From: Parasponia andersonii
Lineage: Eukaryota; Streptophyta; Magnoliopsida; Rosales; Cannabaceae
Direction of reading: 5' to 3'
DNA length: 64,000 nucleotides
Assembly (NCBI GenBank): GCA_002914805.1
Contig: JXTB01000238.1
Span: 473,656 to 537,655, forward strand
Positions 1 through 13,060 of the stretch are shown here, piece after piece (within the stretch, counting starts at the first letter, position 1; each line of letters begins with the position of its first letter). The notes beneath the pieces were generated by a model. The model saw only the letters and a program-made list of their open reading frames with translations, was not told the DNA's origin and ran no database searches. The translations under genes were made by a program, and so were the position numbers.

Positions 1-730
1 CCAAAAACAGATTTATTGTCTGATAAGATTTACAATCAATATTTGATTGTTGCACTGAAGAGTACCACTTACAAGTTAATAAGTCAACCCAAAGGAAGGC
101 TTATTGATGTTGTTCTAGATATCTTGTAATGAGAGCCCACCTTATATTTTTATTTGTTGTATGTAATGCTAGTATATCTTATTTTGTATACTTAGTTTAT
201 AGCATGTAATTAATGCGAGTTGTTATTTTCTGTTTTTTTCTCCATTCAGTTTCTGCTTCAAATATATCTGCTAATTTGAATTCAATTCCTGTGCTTAACG
301 ACATAAACTTCAAGAAGTAGAAAGAGCATTTTATGATTGTACTCAGTTACATGGATTTGGACCTTGCATTTAAGAAAGAACAACCTGCTGCTCTTACAGA
401 TTAAAATTCTGCTATGGCTATTAAGAACTTTGAGAAATGGGAACGTTCTAATCGCATGAGTCTTATAACAATGAAACATTCCATACCTGAGACTATCAGG
501 GGCGTTGTGCCAGAGATTGATAATGCTAAGACGTTCCTTGATGAAATTGCGGAACATTTTCAAAATAATGAAAAAGCAGAAACAAGTATCATACTGAGCA
601 ATTTGCTTGCTATGCATTATAAAGATAAAGGGAACATCAGGGAGTACATCATAGAGATGCTCAATCTGGCTTCAAAACTAAACACACTTAAGTTAGAGCT
701 GTTGGATGACTTGCTCATGCAATTAGTTCT
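1..730 (+). pseudogene. Ty1/copia piece 1: leader and gag N-terminal half
   Basis: From about 262 the plus strand reads as a copia gag with interrupting stops. It opens with a segment containing NSIPVLNDINF, followed by MDLDLAFKKEQPAALTD and then an open stretch from 414 (MAIKNFEKWERSNRMSLITM and on) through EIAEHFQ, NIREYIIEMLNLASKL and LLDDLLMQLVL. This is the UBN2-type gag of plant copia elements. The reading stops at 730 because a gypsy-type element starts at 731; the rest of gag resumes at 15182. Stops near 320 and 403 show that it is dead. Positions 1-260 are non-coding leader with a T-rich tract ending in CAG at 249, which could be an old splice acceptor. The 5' LTR would lie outside the window. 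Confidence 0.8.
726..730. repeat. Target site duplication of the LARD, left copy (gttct)
   Basis: The five bases gttct before 731 recur directly after the element at 15177-15181. This perfect 5-bp duplication marks 731-15176 as a single integration event into the copia gag. Confidence 0.85.
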
Positions 731-3700
731 TGTCACAACCCAAAATCCAGGACCATGACTTTTTGGTGATTTTAAGTATAAATTAATATAAATAAAGAAT
801 TTTACAAAATTCGGAGAAAATTAAGTATTTAGACTTTCATTTTAGTACTCAAATCATTAAAAATTTAGTATAAAAAAGGTCCATATTTAGTTTGGTTTAT
901 CAAGAAAGAAATACCAATTAGAATTCAAGAAAACATAGTTAAATTGTATAAAAACTTGGTTTATAAAGTTTTTGTATTGATTAAATGCATTTTGTAAATC
1001 TTGAGTTAGAAAGTCCAAAAATCAATTTACTGAGTTTATCGAAATCCCAAGTACTTAAAACTTTGAAAATATCTTCCTTAGAAACTATAGTGTCCCATTT
1101 GTCAGCTAAATCCTCAAATAGTAGTAATAATATCCTCATACAATCACTTAGTAGGAATAAGAAACTTGGCTAAATAGATAGACATAAGGAAAAAAAAAAA
1201 TAAAACAAGGTATAAGGACAAACCAAAGAGGGATAGGATGGCAAGTGTAAGCTAAACGACTTGCCTCGCCATGAGACAACCGCCTCGAATGAACAATCAC
1301 TTGAAAGAGAGGAAAAATAGGAGGGTTAAGCTCGAAAACTCAGTAGAGAAACTATTACATCATTTAAAAAGCTTTTTAGTGATGAAAATTCCCTACACAA
1401 TTAGTTTAATCCAAAATTATCCTTTTTGCAAAACCATAGGTATATACCTGTATGTATCCATTTCCAAAACTGATAATCCATATATGTATATGCACATAAC
1501 TATATATATATATATATAGGTATGGAAATATGATATCTGAAAATCAATTGTTCGTACACACATACATATTTATAGATATACAGAAAGTAGGATATTTAAA
1601 AATTAGTCAACAAACATATGACATAAATCTACCTATACTCATGAGTTCACTACCTGTCATCAATGAAAACTAGAGTGTTGGTACTATGTGTGCCATACAG
1701 CCTACCTGAGACCTAGCCTGTAACTGAAGAGGATACCCATGTGTCACCTACCAAACCTGGAGGGGCAACCGCATTGCCTATTCCTGCCAAATAGGGAGGT
1801 AATCAGAAGAAATACCCAATGTAGGTTCACAGACTCTACACCATCGGTGGGACTGCAGCGCCACACTATAAAAATCATATGATGCTAACATGGGACTCAT
1901 GTATGATCCTATGACACGTGTACTCTGAACTGATATGTAAAAACTACCGTGCAGTAATTTAAGTTCAAATGATACTCTGGTTTTTAATAAAATGATTAAT
2001 TAAATTTTATAGAAAAATGAGCAGCATAATGGCCTTCTTTTAACATATCCAAAAATAACCTACAATAAGTCCCAGAGCAATCCAATATACATAATACATT
2101 CCAATTCTACCACATATAATTAAAACAGTTCTAAAATCATGTTTCTTATCATGTGTTGCAGAAAATAAGTTTTATTAAAAAATGTTGAAAAATAGAGGTA
2201 ATCGAATCCCTACCTCACTTGAATGGCGATACTATGCTACTGGATCCTCGAAGTGCTAATGAGACGATCTTTTGGAGTGTCAGGAACTAATCCCATGCCC
2301 CTGATTGCTCACTTAGGAAAAACTAACTTCTCAATTGAGCTGCAGAAAAATGAACAGACCTCTCCATCGAATTCTTAATGTCTAAGATAACTAAGTTAGA
2401 TATGTGATTCGACCAATTTGGGTTTGGGTTGACACTGGACTTGTGTCACACAAACTAGACAAAATATAAGCCATTAGATATTAATTTTCATGTCGATCAC
2501 CAAATATAGTCAACATATATATATCAAACTCAATTTCAAAAAATAACAACAAAAACAAAATCTAACGTCAAATCTAAAACTAAAATTCGAAACTCAAAAC
2601 ACCTAAAAATGACAACTTTCAAACCGGACAATATTTGATCGTGAAATATATACCTTGAGGTTCCTCTCGATGATACAAACCAAATGAGCCCAAGAACATG
2701 TGGTGAAATGGCCGAAATCATCATCAGAAATTCAAAATGTCCAAAGGTTAAAAAAGGTGTTTTTCCTACAGGGAAGCTCGACCGCTTCGCAGGACTAGCG
2801 GTAGGGGTCCCTGGTGGCACCGCGAGGTAGCTCTGGCCAGTTGGCAAGCTGAACGGCATCTGTGGTGGCTACTGTGGCTGGTCTTGGTGTCACACCCTTT
2901 AGTTTAACTATATTGTCATATACGGTTAAACTATGAAGTATTATTCTTTCTTAAACATTATCTTTTATTTTATAAAAAGGTGGGCAAATTTTGAACTTTC
3001 TAAAACTTTTGGACAAAGTAACTGTGAGGTATTATTTGCTAAAAGTGACTTTACAAAATCTACAAACAAAATGGGCTTTCACTAGTATATTTTGCCATCA
3101 GCAGTGGTATTTACATTACCCAAAATATCTCAACACAAAAAAAAAAAAAACGTTGCCCACAAGTTAAGCTCGTCCACATCTGTATGATCATGATGATAAA
3201 AGACAAGTCAGGCAACCAGCTAGTCAATACCAAAATATACCTCCTCATCTGCATCACAAGACTAAAATGAGTTAAAGCTCAGTAAGTAAAAACTATGCAT
3301 GCTTATGAATGCTTTAAAATCTCATAAAGTTCCCATTGTATCTTTTTCTTTCTTAAATATTTGAGTCTATGCATTTTCCTTAAAAATTATTTTTACTTGG
3401 GGCCCATGGCACATTGCTTGTCCCGTAAGTCGATAGGCCGTGATAATCTTGGGCGGAAACTCTGTCCAAGAGTAAAAATAAGGTGCGACTGTCGTGTGAG
3501 GTTTTTGAAACCTCATTCCCTCATCAAAGGGGTATCCCACACTACACTAATATTGTCCCACTTTAATGAGACACATCACAAGATCCATAAATCCCGCTTC
3601 AATGGGAGAGTCTACATCAACATACTTACCTACCCAGCTTCGACAGACTAGCAATTGCCATTAAAACTTATCTTATAAAATTTGTATAATGGTACTCAGT

Positions 3701-5930
3701 TTTAAATACTCTGTAATGAAATTCTCAATTTGCATGCAAGACGTGTCATGCACATGCCATTTCATAACTTTTAGGAATCAGTAAGTTTCACATAATGACA
3801 TTTTCCATGTAATTTTTGTTATGCAGTTGTAAATCTTTACTTACCTTGTATCCGATAGAAAAGATAGTGGAAATGGTCGGTATCCTCTATAGCAAGGTGT
3901 ATGGAAAACCTGATACGAATTTCATTACTAAAATAATGACTACAACATAAAATACCTAAAGAAAACAATTACAAGGCTAAAATTACAACTTTTACCAAAG
4001 TAGGAAACTTGATCACAAAATGAACCAAAATATCACATACTTTCATAAAAACTAGTCCATTTGCTTCTAAATGGTACCATTTGGTTTTAAAAATATTTAT
4101 ACAGTACCTCCCTTATTTTTAGGACATTCCCACATGATTAAAGTCATGGTTTTAAACCTGCAATAATATTTTACAATCCAATTCCCACATATACACCTCA
4201 AAGAAGATCATTTAGAACAACTTAGGTGTACTTAAATTCCTTTCGGTATAGACAAAGTTTAAAACTAATTTTACACTTATGTGTCATCATTTCCAGCTAC
4301 CAAGTGAGTGTAATAAATAATAGAATCCATAAAATATACACACCAAGTTTAGAAAATAAGATTACAAATATAAAAACATAATCAATCACACATGACAACA
4401 CTTAGATCCATAACTAGGACACTTTAAGGCTTTAAGTCTAACTTTAATCCTCCACTTAAATTCTGTGTTTTCAGTCATATATAAGGTTTCCTAAGACCTT
4501 GATATATCAGATAAAAGCTTTGATTTAAGAGCTAAAGTAATAGAAAAAAATTACCAATTCTAAATTCCACAAAAAGCTCACCTTGACTAGTTTGAACTTT
4601 TGTTGAAACTCTTGCCTTCTACTTCCATAAAACTGATTTCTAAGACTTTGAAATTGATTTTAGGACTCAAAAGGACCCAGAGGAATCATTACTTAAGTAG
4701 TATTAGGTAGAGAATTGAAAGAACAAAACAAAACCTAGGAAGAAGAACTAGTAGAATTACCTCGACTAGTTTGGACCTATCTTGCTTTCTTAAGCTCCAA
4801 ATTGAGTTCTACCACTTGGAAACTCTTAGATATGAATAAGGAGAGTTAAGAGAAGTATAGAAAGTGGCTGGAGTGGTTCAAGTCATGGCTGAGGAGGAAG
4901 AGGAAAGAAATGACTAGATTTGGTCAAAAATCAATACTTAATGGCTAAGAAATGGCATAACTTAAATTCTAAGAGGTATTTTGGGTATTTTGCTCATTAC
5001 TTTCAATGTGTCAAGCTCTAAAACATCCTTAGCATACTCACTACATTTCTGGTCAATCCTATACACCCATGTATAGACCAAAATGGTGAAACCTAGCTTA
5101 GAAAGTGAAATCTAGTCATACTTTAACTTACGAACCTATATGGCCAATCTTATTGTAATTTAGTGGAACCTAGTCCTATAACCAATCATTAAACATAAAA
5201 AGAAAGTCAATTAGACTATAATTAATAATGCAAACATAGTATAATTGCCCAATTAATAGAATGCATAAAATGATATTACGCGAATAAGCTGAATCTAAGC
5301 TAGCTTAGTGCAATTAAACACAATTCAATACAGTGACTATCACCTCGTACTTACCTGGAACCAATATTTTGGAAAATGCTAGAAATTATTTCTACACATT
5401 AAATAAAAGCTATTTGATATGTTAAGTGCACAGTGAATTTGGCACCGAAAAGCGTGAAAAGTGTATTTTATCGAAAAACTATTATTTGATTAAGTTATCA
5501 ACAGACATGATTTTAATGCATGTGCATTTAGTATTATTATTCATGAATGTATTCTTTGTTCTTTTCATACACCAAGCTCTATTTCTAAGGGTACTAAGCC
5601 TTTATAATACATGGGAGCACTTCAACAAACATTAGTGTAATAATACATATCGAAAACATTTAACAATCAGTTTAAGCAATTTACCTTAAAATTGACATTA
5701 GTTTCATGATATGTCTATTATGCAATATGAACATGTTTATTATTGGCTTATTATATATGTGAGAAACTTGGGCATCACACTCGGTCTTCGGTCGTGAACG
5801 AGGAAGAGAAAGAGCAGAGGGAGTGAGTGGAATCGAGTGAGGAAGAGAGAGAGTGTGTGGGATATATGCAATCTAAATTTTTATTCTTGTCAAATGACCA
5901 ATTTACCCCATGAAAAACTGGGTTATTACA
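731..5930 (-). repeat. 3' LTR of the LARD, with nested solo LTR
   Basis: In minus orientation this is the downstream LTR. It begins on the plus strand with tgtcacaaccc and ends with gggttattaca at 5930. Without the 2888-5779 insertion it is about 2.3 kb, against 2116 bp for the partner at 13061. Both share the (TA)-rich stretch near 1500, the block at 1740-1850 (tgtcacctaccaaacctgg) and the GA-rich block near 5800-5870, the last corresponding to a CT-rich region downstream of the putative promoter on the minus strand. Small open frames here recur in the other LTR copies and are not genes. Confidence 0.8.
2888..5779 (-). mobile_element. Solo LTR, gypsy-type family 2, copy 1
   Basis: A 2892-bp block runs from tgtcacaccc to catcaca, which is TG...CA on either strand. 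It interrupts the LARD LTR: the flanks ggtcttgg and ctcggtcttcggtc join into the sequence seen uninterrupted near 15035. The 5-bp flanks are cttgg (2883-2887) and ctcgg (5780-5784), a duplication with one mismatch. The block matches 7414-10337 over its length, including a distinctive segment (aaagatagtggaaa, at 3859 and 8409) and the 3' end. There is no internal region, so it is a solo LTR left by LTR-LTR recombination. Confidence 0.8.
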
Positions 5931-5942
5931 TTCTCCCCTCTT
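5931..5942 (-). other. Polypurine tract of the LARD
   Basis: On the minus strand aagaggggagaa lies immediately before the 3' LTR, the expected place of the plus-strand priming site in reverse transcription. It follows gacgaaattcttat, a typical gypsy end context also seen in similar form at 56236-56261. Confidence 0.75.
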
Positions 5943-7413
5943 TATAAGAATTTCGTCCAGATATTCAAGTACAAACCGAGAGTGCGAACAAGATCGCAAG
6001 CAATAGTCGCCGAAAGTGTAGTGAACACTTGACTATAGAATTGAAGAGTATTAGCTGAACAGGAGTTAACAAAAGCGTGTGAAACAAACAGTCCTCATTT
6101 GGCATCAGAATCTCGTCAACATACCAAACCCCACAATGGTATAGTATAAGGACGTACACGAAGAGATACCGAATTATAAAATGGTTCAACAATAGGTACA
6201 AAAATCTCAACACCCATGGTTGGAAACAACAATCTCAAGTATATGAGTGATGAAAAGATAACAATGATAACCCTGGCTAGAAGCCAGAAGCTCTTGACTT
6301 TGAACACTAATTGTAAGGCACCAAACTAGAATAGCAGACTAAATTTCATATATAAGAATATCGTCTTCCCTGATGCTTTGTTTTTTTTTTTTTTTTTTCA
6401 AAAAAAGTCCTGCGGGAGTCTTCATGGTTGACGGGNCAAATATTCCTATTTTCGATTATTGCAATCAAATCAATTAATACCAAATCAACAATCTCGTGGG
6501 ACATACCCATTTGTCTGCAGCTAGGACCGAGGCCTAGAAAATCTCTAAGTCAATGACTCTAACAGGAGTCTCCTTTCAAGCACAGAACGTAATAGAATAG
6601 AGCTTAAGAGGAAGAACAAGAATCTTTGCATTACACCACACAAGAAAAACGAGTTTAGAGGTCAAAGGTGACAAAGAGAGTTCAATGGTTCACAATTATT
6701 TTTTGCTCTCCGATTAAAGTGAGGAATGACACAAAATACAAACCACTTTTAGTCAAAGACAAGACTAGGATACCGAAATAGGAAATCACCAATACAAAAC
6801 ATTAGTGCAAAGTCCAATATCAAATACAAGCATCCAAACATAAGAAATTTCAAAAGCAATTCAAATCTTTTATTGAGTGTAAAACCTCATTAAAGAAAAC
6901 CAAAGCAGTGCTGATCCAAAGACTCTACAAGTCTTTGATATAAGGAAAAACTCCACAGACACAGTCTAATGTCCCAGAAATATGCACATAACTGAAATTG
7001 ACACTTGATGCCTCATAAATAAGGTCCTGACAGAATAGGCTGTATGGTATCATCCTCGAGTGATACCTATATCCCATGCAACCTCATTTCAATTTTTGAT
7101 AAAAGCAATTTTGAAAATATTTTTACTAAATTTTGACATAAAAAGTGTTGGAGCCTTGGAATATTATACTAGTTTACATTATAGTTTCTTCCTGGCCAAA
7201 GGTAAACCACACCTAAACTTCGAGTACCCTTTTACAACAAAAAAGTTGAGTCCAATAACTCTTAAGGTAAAACCCAAGAGTGATCCTATTCCAGTTACTA
7301 TTAACCATATAACAATAACCATGTTATATATAGTTTTAACAAAATAAGGGATTCAAATTCAACTCAATATCAATACTTTGAAAAAGCTTCATCACATGCA
7401 TATATGACGAAAA
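5943..7413 (-). other. LARD interior, non-coding, left part
   Basis: No retroelement protein motif is visible on either strand. It contains a long T run at 6380-6400 and a single undetermined base at 6436, close to each other, which may mark a local assembly weakness. Short open frames near 5775-6307 are overlapping and lack domain resemblance. Confidence 0.5.
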
Positions 7414-10337
7414 TGTTACGTCCCCTAGCTTAACTATATGACTATGTAAGTCAAACTAGAAAGTATTACTCTTTTATAAACCATATTTTTAGTTTTTGCA
7501 AAAAGGTGGGCCAAATTTAAACTTTTCGAGCTCTAAAACAAAAGAAACTACGTTGCATTACTTTTTGAAAGTGTCTTTACAAAATATACAACTAAAAACT
7601 CCTTATCAATTTATCTTGCCATCAGCAGTAATATTTACAATACACTAGAATAACAAAATACAAAGAAAACACCGCCCACAAGTCAAGCTCGTCTACATCG
7701 GTATGATCATAGCGACGAGAAAATGTGCTAGCCAACCAGCGACTCTATACATCAAAAACATCCTCACCTGCATCACAGGAACTAAATGAGCTAATGCTCA
7801 GTAAGTAAAGATCATGCATACTCGTGAATATGTTTCATGCATAAACTTTATTGAAATTCCCATTGTACTCTTTCTTTCATAACTTTTCATTTTGATGCAC
7901 TTTTCTTAGAAAACATTTCTTTATCTCCCTTGAGTATATTACAAAGTTGTGGCAGTCGGTAGATCATGCCTACCTGTGCGGGAAGGAAATAAATGGCCAA
8001 TGTGAACCATACCTACCCAATGCAGACCGACTAAGTAATGCACTTGATAAATCTCATAGTACAATGCTAAGTCCCAGCAGTTGGTAAGCCGTGCCCACCT
8101 ATACGGGAAGGATGCCTGTGCAAACCAAACTTACCCAACGCAGACAGACCAAACACTGTACTTAAAGCATATCTCATAAAAGTAGTACAATGGTACTACT
8201 TTAAATCCAATGTGTGGAAAACTTCACTTCTTTGAAAATCATGCTTAAATGATCATGCCATGCTTATATTTCCATAAGATTTGCAATAACAATATAAATA
8301 ACATATAATTGAAATAATACACATAAGCATGTAGGAAAACATTTTGTATCTACTATTGTTCTTATGATGTAGTTAAAATAAATATTCACTTACTTTGTGT
8401 CCGGTAGAAAAGATAGTGGAAAGGGTCAGTATCCTCTGTGGCAAGATGTGTGGAAGACCTGATGTCAATTTTATTACTAATATTATTACTACAATGTAAA
8501 ATACTTAAAGAAAACAAGTATAAGACCGAATCACAACTTTTACAAAAGAAGGAACCCTAATCACAAAATGAACCAAAATGTCATCTACTTTCATAAAAAC
8601 TAGTCCATTAGTTTCTAAATGGTACCATTTGGTTCTAAAATATTTGGACAGCGCCTCCTCTATTTTTAGGATATCCCCATATGATTAAAATCATAGTTTA
8701 AGACCTGCAATAACAATCAACAGGCCAATTCCCATAAATAGAACTCAAAGAGGATCATTTAGAGCAACTTAGGTATACTTGAATTCCTTTCGTTTTAAAC
8801 AAAGTTTAAATCCACTTTTACACTTTTCTATTGTCACAAATAGCAACGAAATAAATATATTTACATCATGGGATCAACAAAATATACATTTCAATTTTAT
8901 AAAATCAAATTACAAGTATAGGGAGCTTATTCTAACAATGGAACACTTGAAAACATTTGAATCCACAAGTAGCAAACTTTGGGGCTTTAAGACTAACTTT
9001 AATCTTCCACTTAAATTCTGTGTTTCCAGCCATATATAAGGTTTTATTAGACCTTAATTCATCAAATAAAAGCTTTAATTAAAGAGCTAAAGTAATGGAA
9101 ATAAATTACCAATTCTAAATTCCACAAAAAAAATTACCATGACTAGTTTGAACTTTTGTTGAACCTCTTGCCTTCTACTTCCACAAAACTGATTTCTAAG
9201 GCTTTGAAATTGATCTTAGGACTCAAGAAGACCTAGAGGAAACATTACTTAAGTAGTATCAAGTGGAGAATTGAACTAACAACACAAAACCTAGGAAGAA
9301 GAACTAGTAGAATTACCTTGATTAGTTTGAACCTATCTTGCTTTCTTGAGCTCCAAATTGAGTTCTACCACTTGGAAACTCTTAGATATGGATAAGGGGA
9401 GTTGAGAGAAGTATAGAAAGTGGCTGGAGTGGTTCAAGTCATGGCTGGGGAGGAAGAGGAAAGAAATGACCAGATTTGGTCAAAAATCAATACTTAAAGG
9501 CTAAGAATGACATAACTTAAATTCTAAGGGGTATTTTAGGTATTTTGCTCATTACCTTCCATGTGTCAAGCTCTAAAACATCCTTATAATACTCACCACA
9601 TTACTGGTCAATCCTATACACCCAAGTGTAGACCAAAATGGTGAAACTTAGCTTAGAAAGTGAAATCTAGTCATACTTTGACTTATGATCCTATATGGCC
9701 AATCTTATTCTAATTTGGTAGCACCTAGCCCCATAACCAATCATTAAACATAAAAAGAAAGTCCATTAGACTCTAATTGATAATGCAAATATAGTATAAT
9801 TTTCTAATTGACAGAATGCACAAAGATGACATTACGCGATTAAGCTGAATATATGCTAGCTTAGTGTAATTAAACACAGTTCAGTATAGTGACTGCCATC
9901 TCGTACTTACCTAGAACGAAAATTTTTGAAAATGCTAGAAATGAGTCCTAAACATTAAATTAAAGCTATTTGATTTGCTAAATGCACAGTGAATTTGGTT
10001 CTGAAAAGCGTGAAAGATGCATTTTACCGAAAAAACTACTATTTGACTAAGTTATCAATAGATAGAGTTTTTTAATGCATGTGCATATAGTATTATTATT
10101 CATGAATGTATTCTTTGTTCTTTTCACACACCAAGCTCTCTCTCTGAGGGTACTGAGCCTTTACACTACATGGGAATACTTCGACAACCATTAGTATAAT
10201 AATATATATTAAAAGCATTTAACGATCAAATGAGCAATTTATCATAAAATTGATAATAGTTTCATGATATGTCTATTATGTAATATAAACATGTTTATTA
10301 TTGGCCTATTATGTATGTGAGAATCTTGAGCATTACA
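7414..10337 (-). mobile_element. Solo LTR, gypsy-type family 2, copy 2
   Basis: This is a 2924-bp copy of the same family as 2888-5779, starting tgttacgtcccc and ending cattaca. It has a perfect 5-bp target duplication, gaaaa at 7409-7413 and 10338-10342. It sits in the interior of the LARD in the same orientation as copy 1. No coding sequence is recognisable; the open frame near 8779-9039 lies in LTR sequence shared with copy 1. Confidence 0.85.
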
Positions 10338-11606
10338 GAAAATCCCTAGTATTACAAGTATCAACCTAAGTTTGAGTGATACACGATAGCCATTTATTAA
10401 AACGAACAAGGAATACATTAAAAGGTACTAGTTTGTTTCTCCAAATCAATAAAATAGACATTTATTTCGTAATCCACACTTGCTTAGTAAAATGATAAAT
10501 ACGACAATATTTAAATCACTATGGTTGATTTTTCTTTCAAAGTTAATAAAACATTTGGGCGATCCAAATCATAACTAAACACAATGGAAGGTTTTCGTGG
10601 AATTCCAAGATATTTTCCAAAGTAACCAAACAAGTTTCTCAAAAAGTATGAAAGTTCACACATTTTTTTTAACATATATAAAGAAATATGAGGTAGTTTA
10701 GAGAATATTAAAGTGTGAAATATTGTCAAATACTTTCTCAAGATAGGTAAAACAAACACCAACTCTTACTTAGTCCTTCAAAATACACATTAAAAATTTA
10801 TGGAGGTTCATTTTAGGTATAACCCACTAATTAACATACACATCGGCTACATGAACTAGAAAGTTATAATTAGATCTTCGAGAAGGAAATCACATACTAA
10901 TATGCACAAATCAAGACTTGTCAAACATAAAACCAAGACATAAAACCTAGTACTCTTTATCGATTTGAAAATCAAAATGTCATTCTCCCCCTATGTATTT
11001 CCCAACACTAGGGAGATTGGTCCAAACAAATTACAGAATACCCATTATCCAACAAATACAAGGCCTACATAACTCTAATGTAATTCTTGTTCACACCGTG
11101 GGAAATCGAGTTAGCATGAATCATAATGACTTAATAATCTAACAAATACCAAGGGAACATGTAATAACCAACAAGATAACCCACATCAAAGAAAACTTAG
11201 AGGAAACATGTAATTTGGACCATTAAGCGCGCAAGACACAAGTGACAAGCTTCATATGATCTAAATTAAAATTTCCAACTCAAAAATTTTCACCAAACAA
11301 GGATTTTTAAAACCCAAGCAGTCATATCAATTTCCATTCTTCAAGCAATATATTTTAGAGAAAATCACAGGAATAAATCTTCAAACACATGCATGAAGCT
11401 AAAGATTTTCCCCTAAATCATTCTCAATCTACACCAAAGTTTTCCAAGTGACCAAACTTGTGAATATTTTTATTCAAAACTTTTCTTTAAGTAACTTACA
11501 TTCATTTTTCAAGTATACTTGTGAAAGTATTTGTTAAATCTCAAACCAAGTATCAAGTAGGGATTGGAAAATACCTAGTAATCTACTAAGCCAAAAGTTT
11601 AAAATG

Positions 11607-12180
11607 GAACTTGAAAAGTTTGATTTATGAATATACATTTATAGAAACAAAACACCTTAGTTTAGAGATCTTTCAAATCAACACTTCTAAACGTAAAACA
11701 TAATCTTTCTAGTATATAAATAGGTTGGGTGGCTTTGTAAAATTTAGTCTCAAAGTAGTATTTTAATTTAAAACAATACATCCTTTGAAAAAGTGTATTA
11801 CTTTTACCAAACCAATGCTCAAGTTTAAAATGTCCAAAGGTTTTTTTTTTTTTTTTTCTGAAAACAAATATGTCACCTTAGTCAAATACAAAGTTTATAA
11901 TAGAACTTGAAAAGTTTAATTTATGAATGTACATTTATAGAAACAAAACAACTTGGTCTAGAGATCTTTCAAATCAACATTTCTAAATGTAAAACATAAT
12001 CTTGCTAGTATACAAATAGGTTGGGTGGCTTTATAAAATATAGTCTCAAAGTAGCATTTGAATTTAAAATAATACATCCTTTGAAAAAGTATATTACTTT
12101 CACCAATCCAATGCTTAAGTTTAAAATGTCCAAAAGTTTTTTTTGAAAATAAATATGTCACCTTAGTCAAATACAAAGGT
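11607..12180. repeat. Tandem duplication, unit about 296 bp, in LARD interior
   Basis: The segment beginning gaacttgaaaagttt at 11607 is repeated from 11903. Both copies carry acatttatagaaacaaaac, the block ataggttgggtggctttgtaaaa (with small changes) and tttaaaatgtccaaa followed by a T run. The copies differ by scattered substitutions and the length of the T run. Confidence 0.8.
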
Positions 12181-13044
12181 CTACATCATTCAAAATGCTA
12201 ATTATTAACTTGGTATTTCTAAAAGTTTCAAAACTAAGTAACCCAGTTTTAAATCCAACAAAACTCTCAATAATTCAAGAATTTTCATTCAAAGAACCAC
12301 AATAACAGAACTAGATGAAACTAGTAAAATGCAATTATCATAATTAAATAATATCTCAAAATATCAAAGTATTCACTCAATCAATAGGCATGCTATCTAA
12401 AAAGTACTACCAATACAGGCACTCAAACATAGAATCAAGTTATAGTGTGTCCAAATTAAATTAGCACAAAGATATCAATCCCAAGAAAATAAAATCTCAA
12501 TCTCATAAATACTAAGAGAGTTAAGCCATATTAGTTAAAGTGTAAACACCAAACCAATGCATCACAAGTACAATTCCCCAAGTAAATACAACCACTATCA
12601 AATGTTATAAACAAAAGTGATAACAAAACCTAAGAGACAACATATAGACTATCCACAAGACAATCAAATACAATAGCCAAGGTAAAGGATACCAGATTGC
12701 TACCTTAGAACTTATAAGGTTCACGTAGCCTACAACTTGAATAGACAGAAGAATACAAGAATGAACATCCATTCGAAATGAAAGATTACCCTAAGAGTAG
12801 AAATTAATAGTCTCATGTCAACCTAACAAATCTGAAACTAAAATTATTAGAAAATCACCATCCCTAAGACACTAGAATTTTACCTTGAAGAGGTTTAAGA
12901 TAGGACTTAGAAGGAATTGGACCAAAAACAATTTATCTAGCCAATTACTAAGTGATGTATGAGGTATTTATCAAAATTATTTTAAAAATATTTTTAAACA
13001 TTAAAAATTAACATAGGTATGATCCCAGAGAGATTTGAAGCCAT

Positions 13045-13056
13045 GCTCTGATACCA
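13045..13056 (-). other. Primer binding site of the LARD (tRNA-iMet)
   Basis: The minus strand reads TGGTATCAGAGC, an exact match to the initiator methionine tRNA primer site used by most plant LTR retrotransposons. It lies 4 bases inside the 5' LTR, which begins at 13061 on the plus-strand side. Confidence 0.9.
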
Positions 13057-13060
13057 ATTT

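Noticed and set aside
985-1173. Open frame with NLE(L/S)ESPKINLLSLSK-type sequence, repeated at 17078-17296
   Set aside because: It occurs at the same place in LTR copies of one family, so its similarity reflects LTR homology, not a conserved gene.
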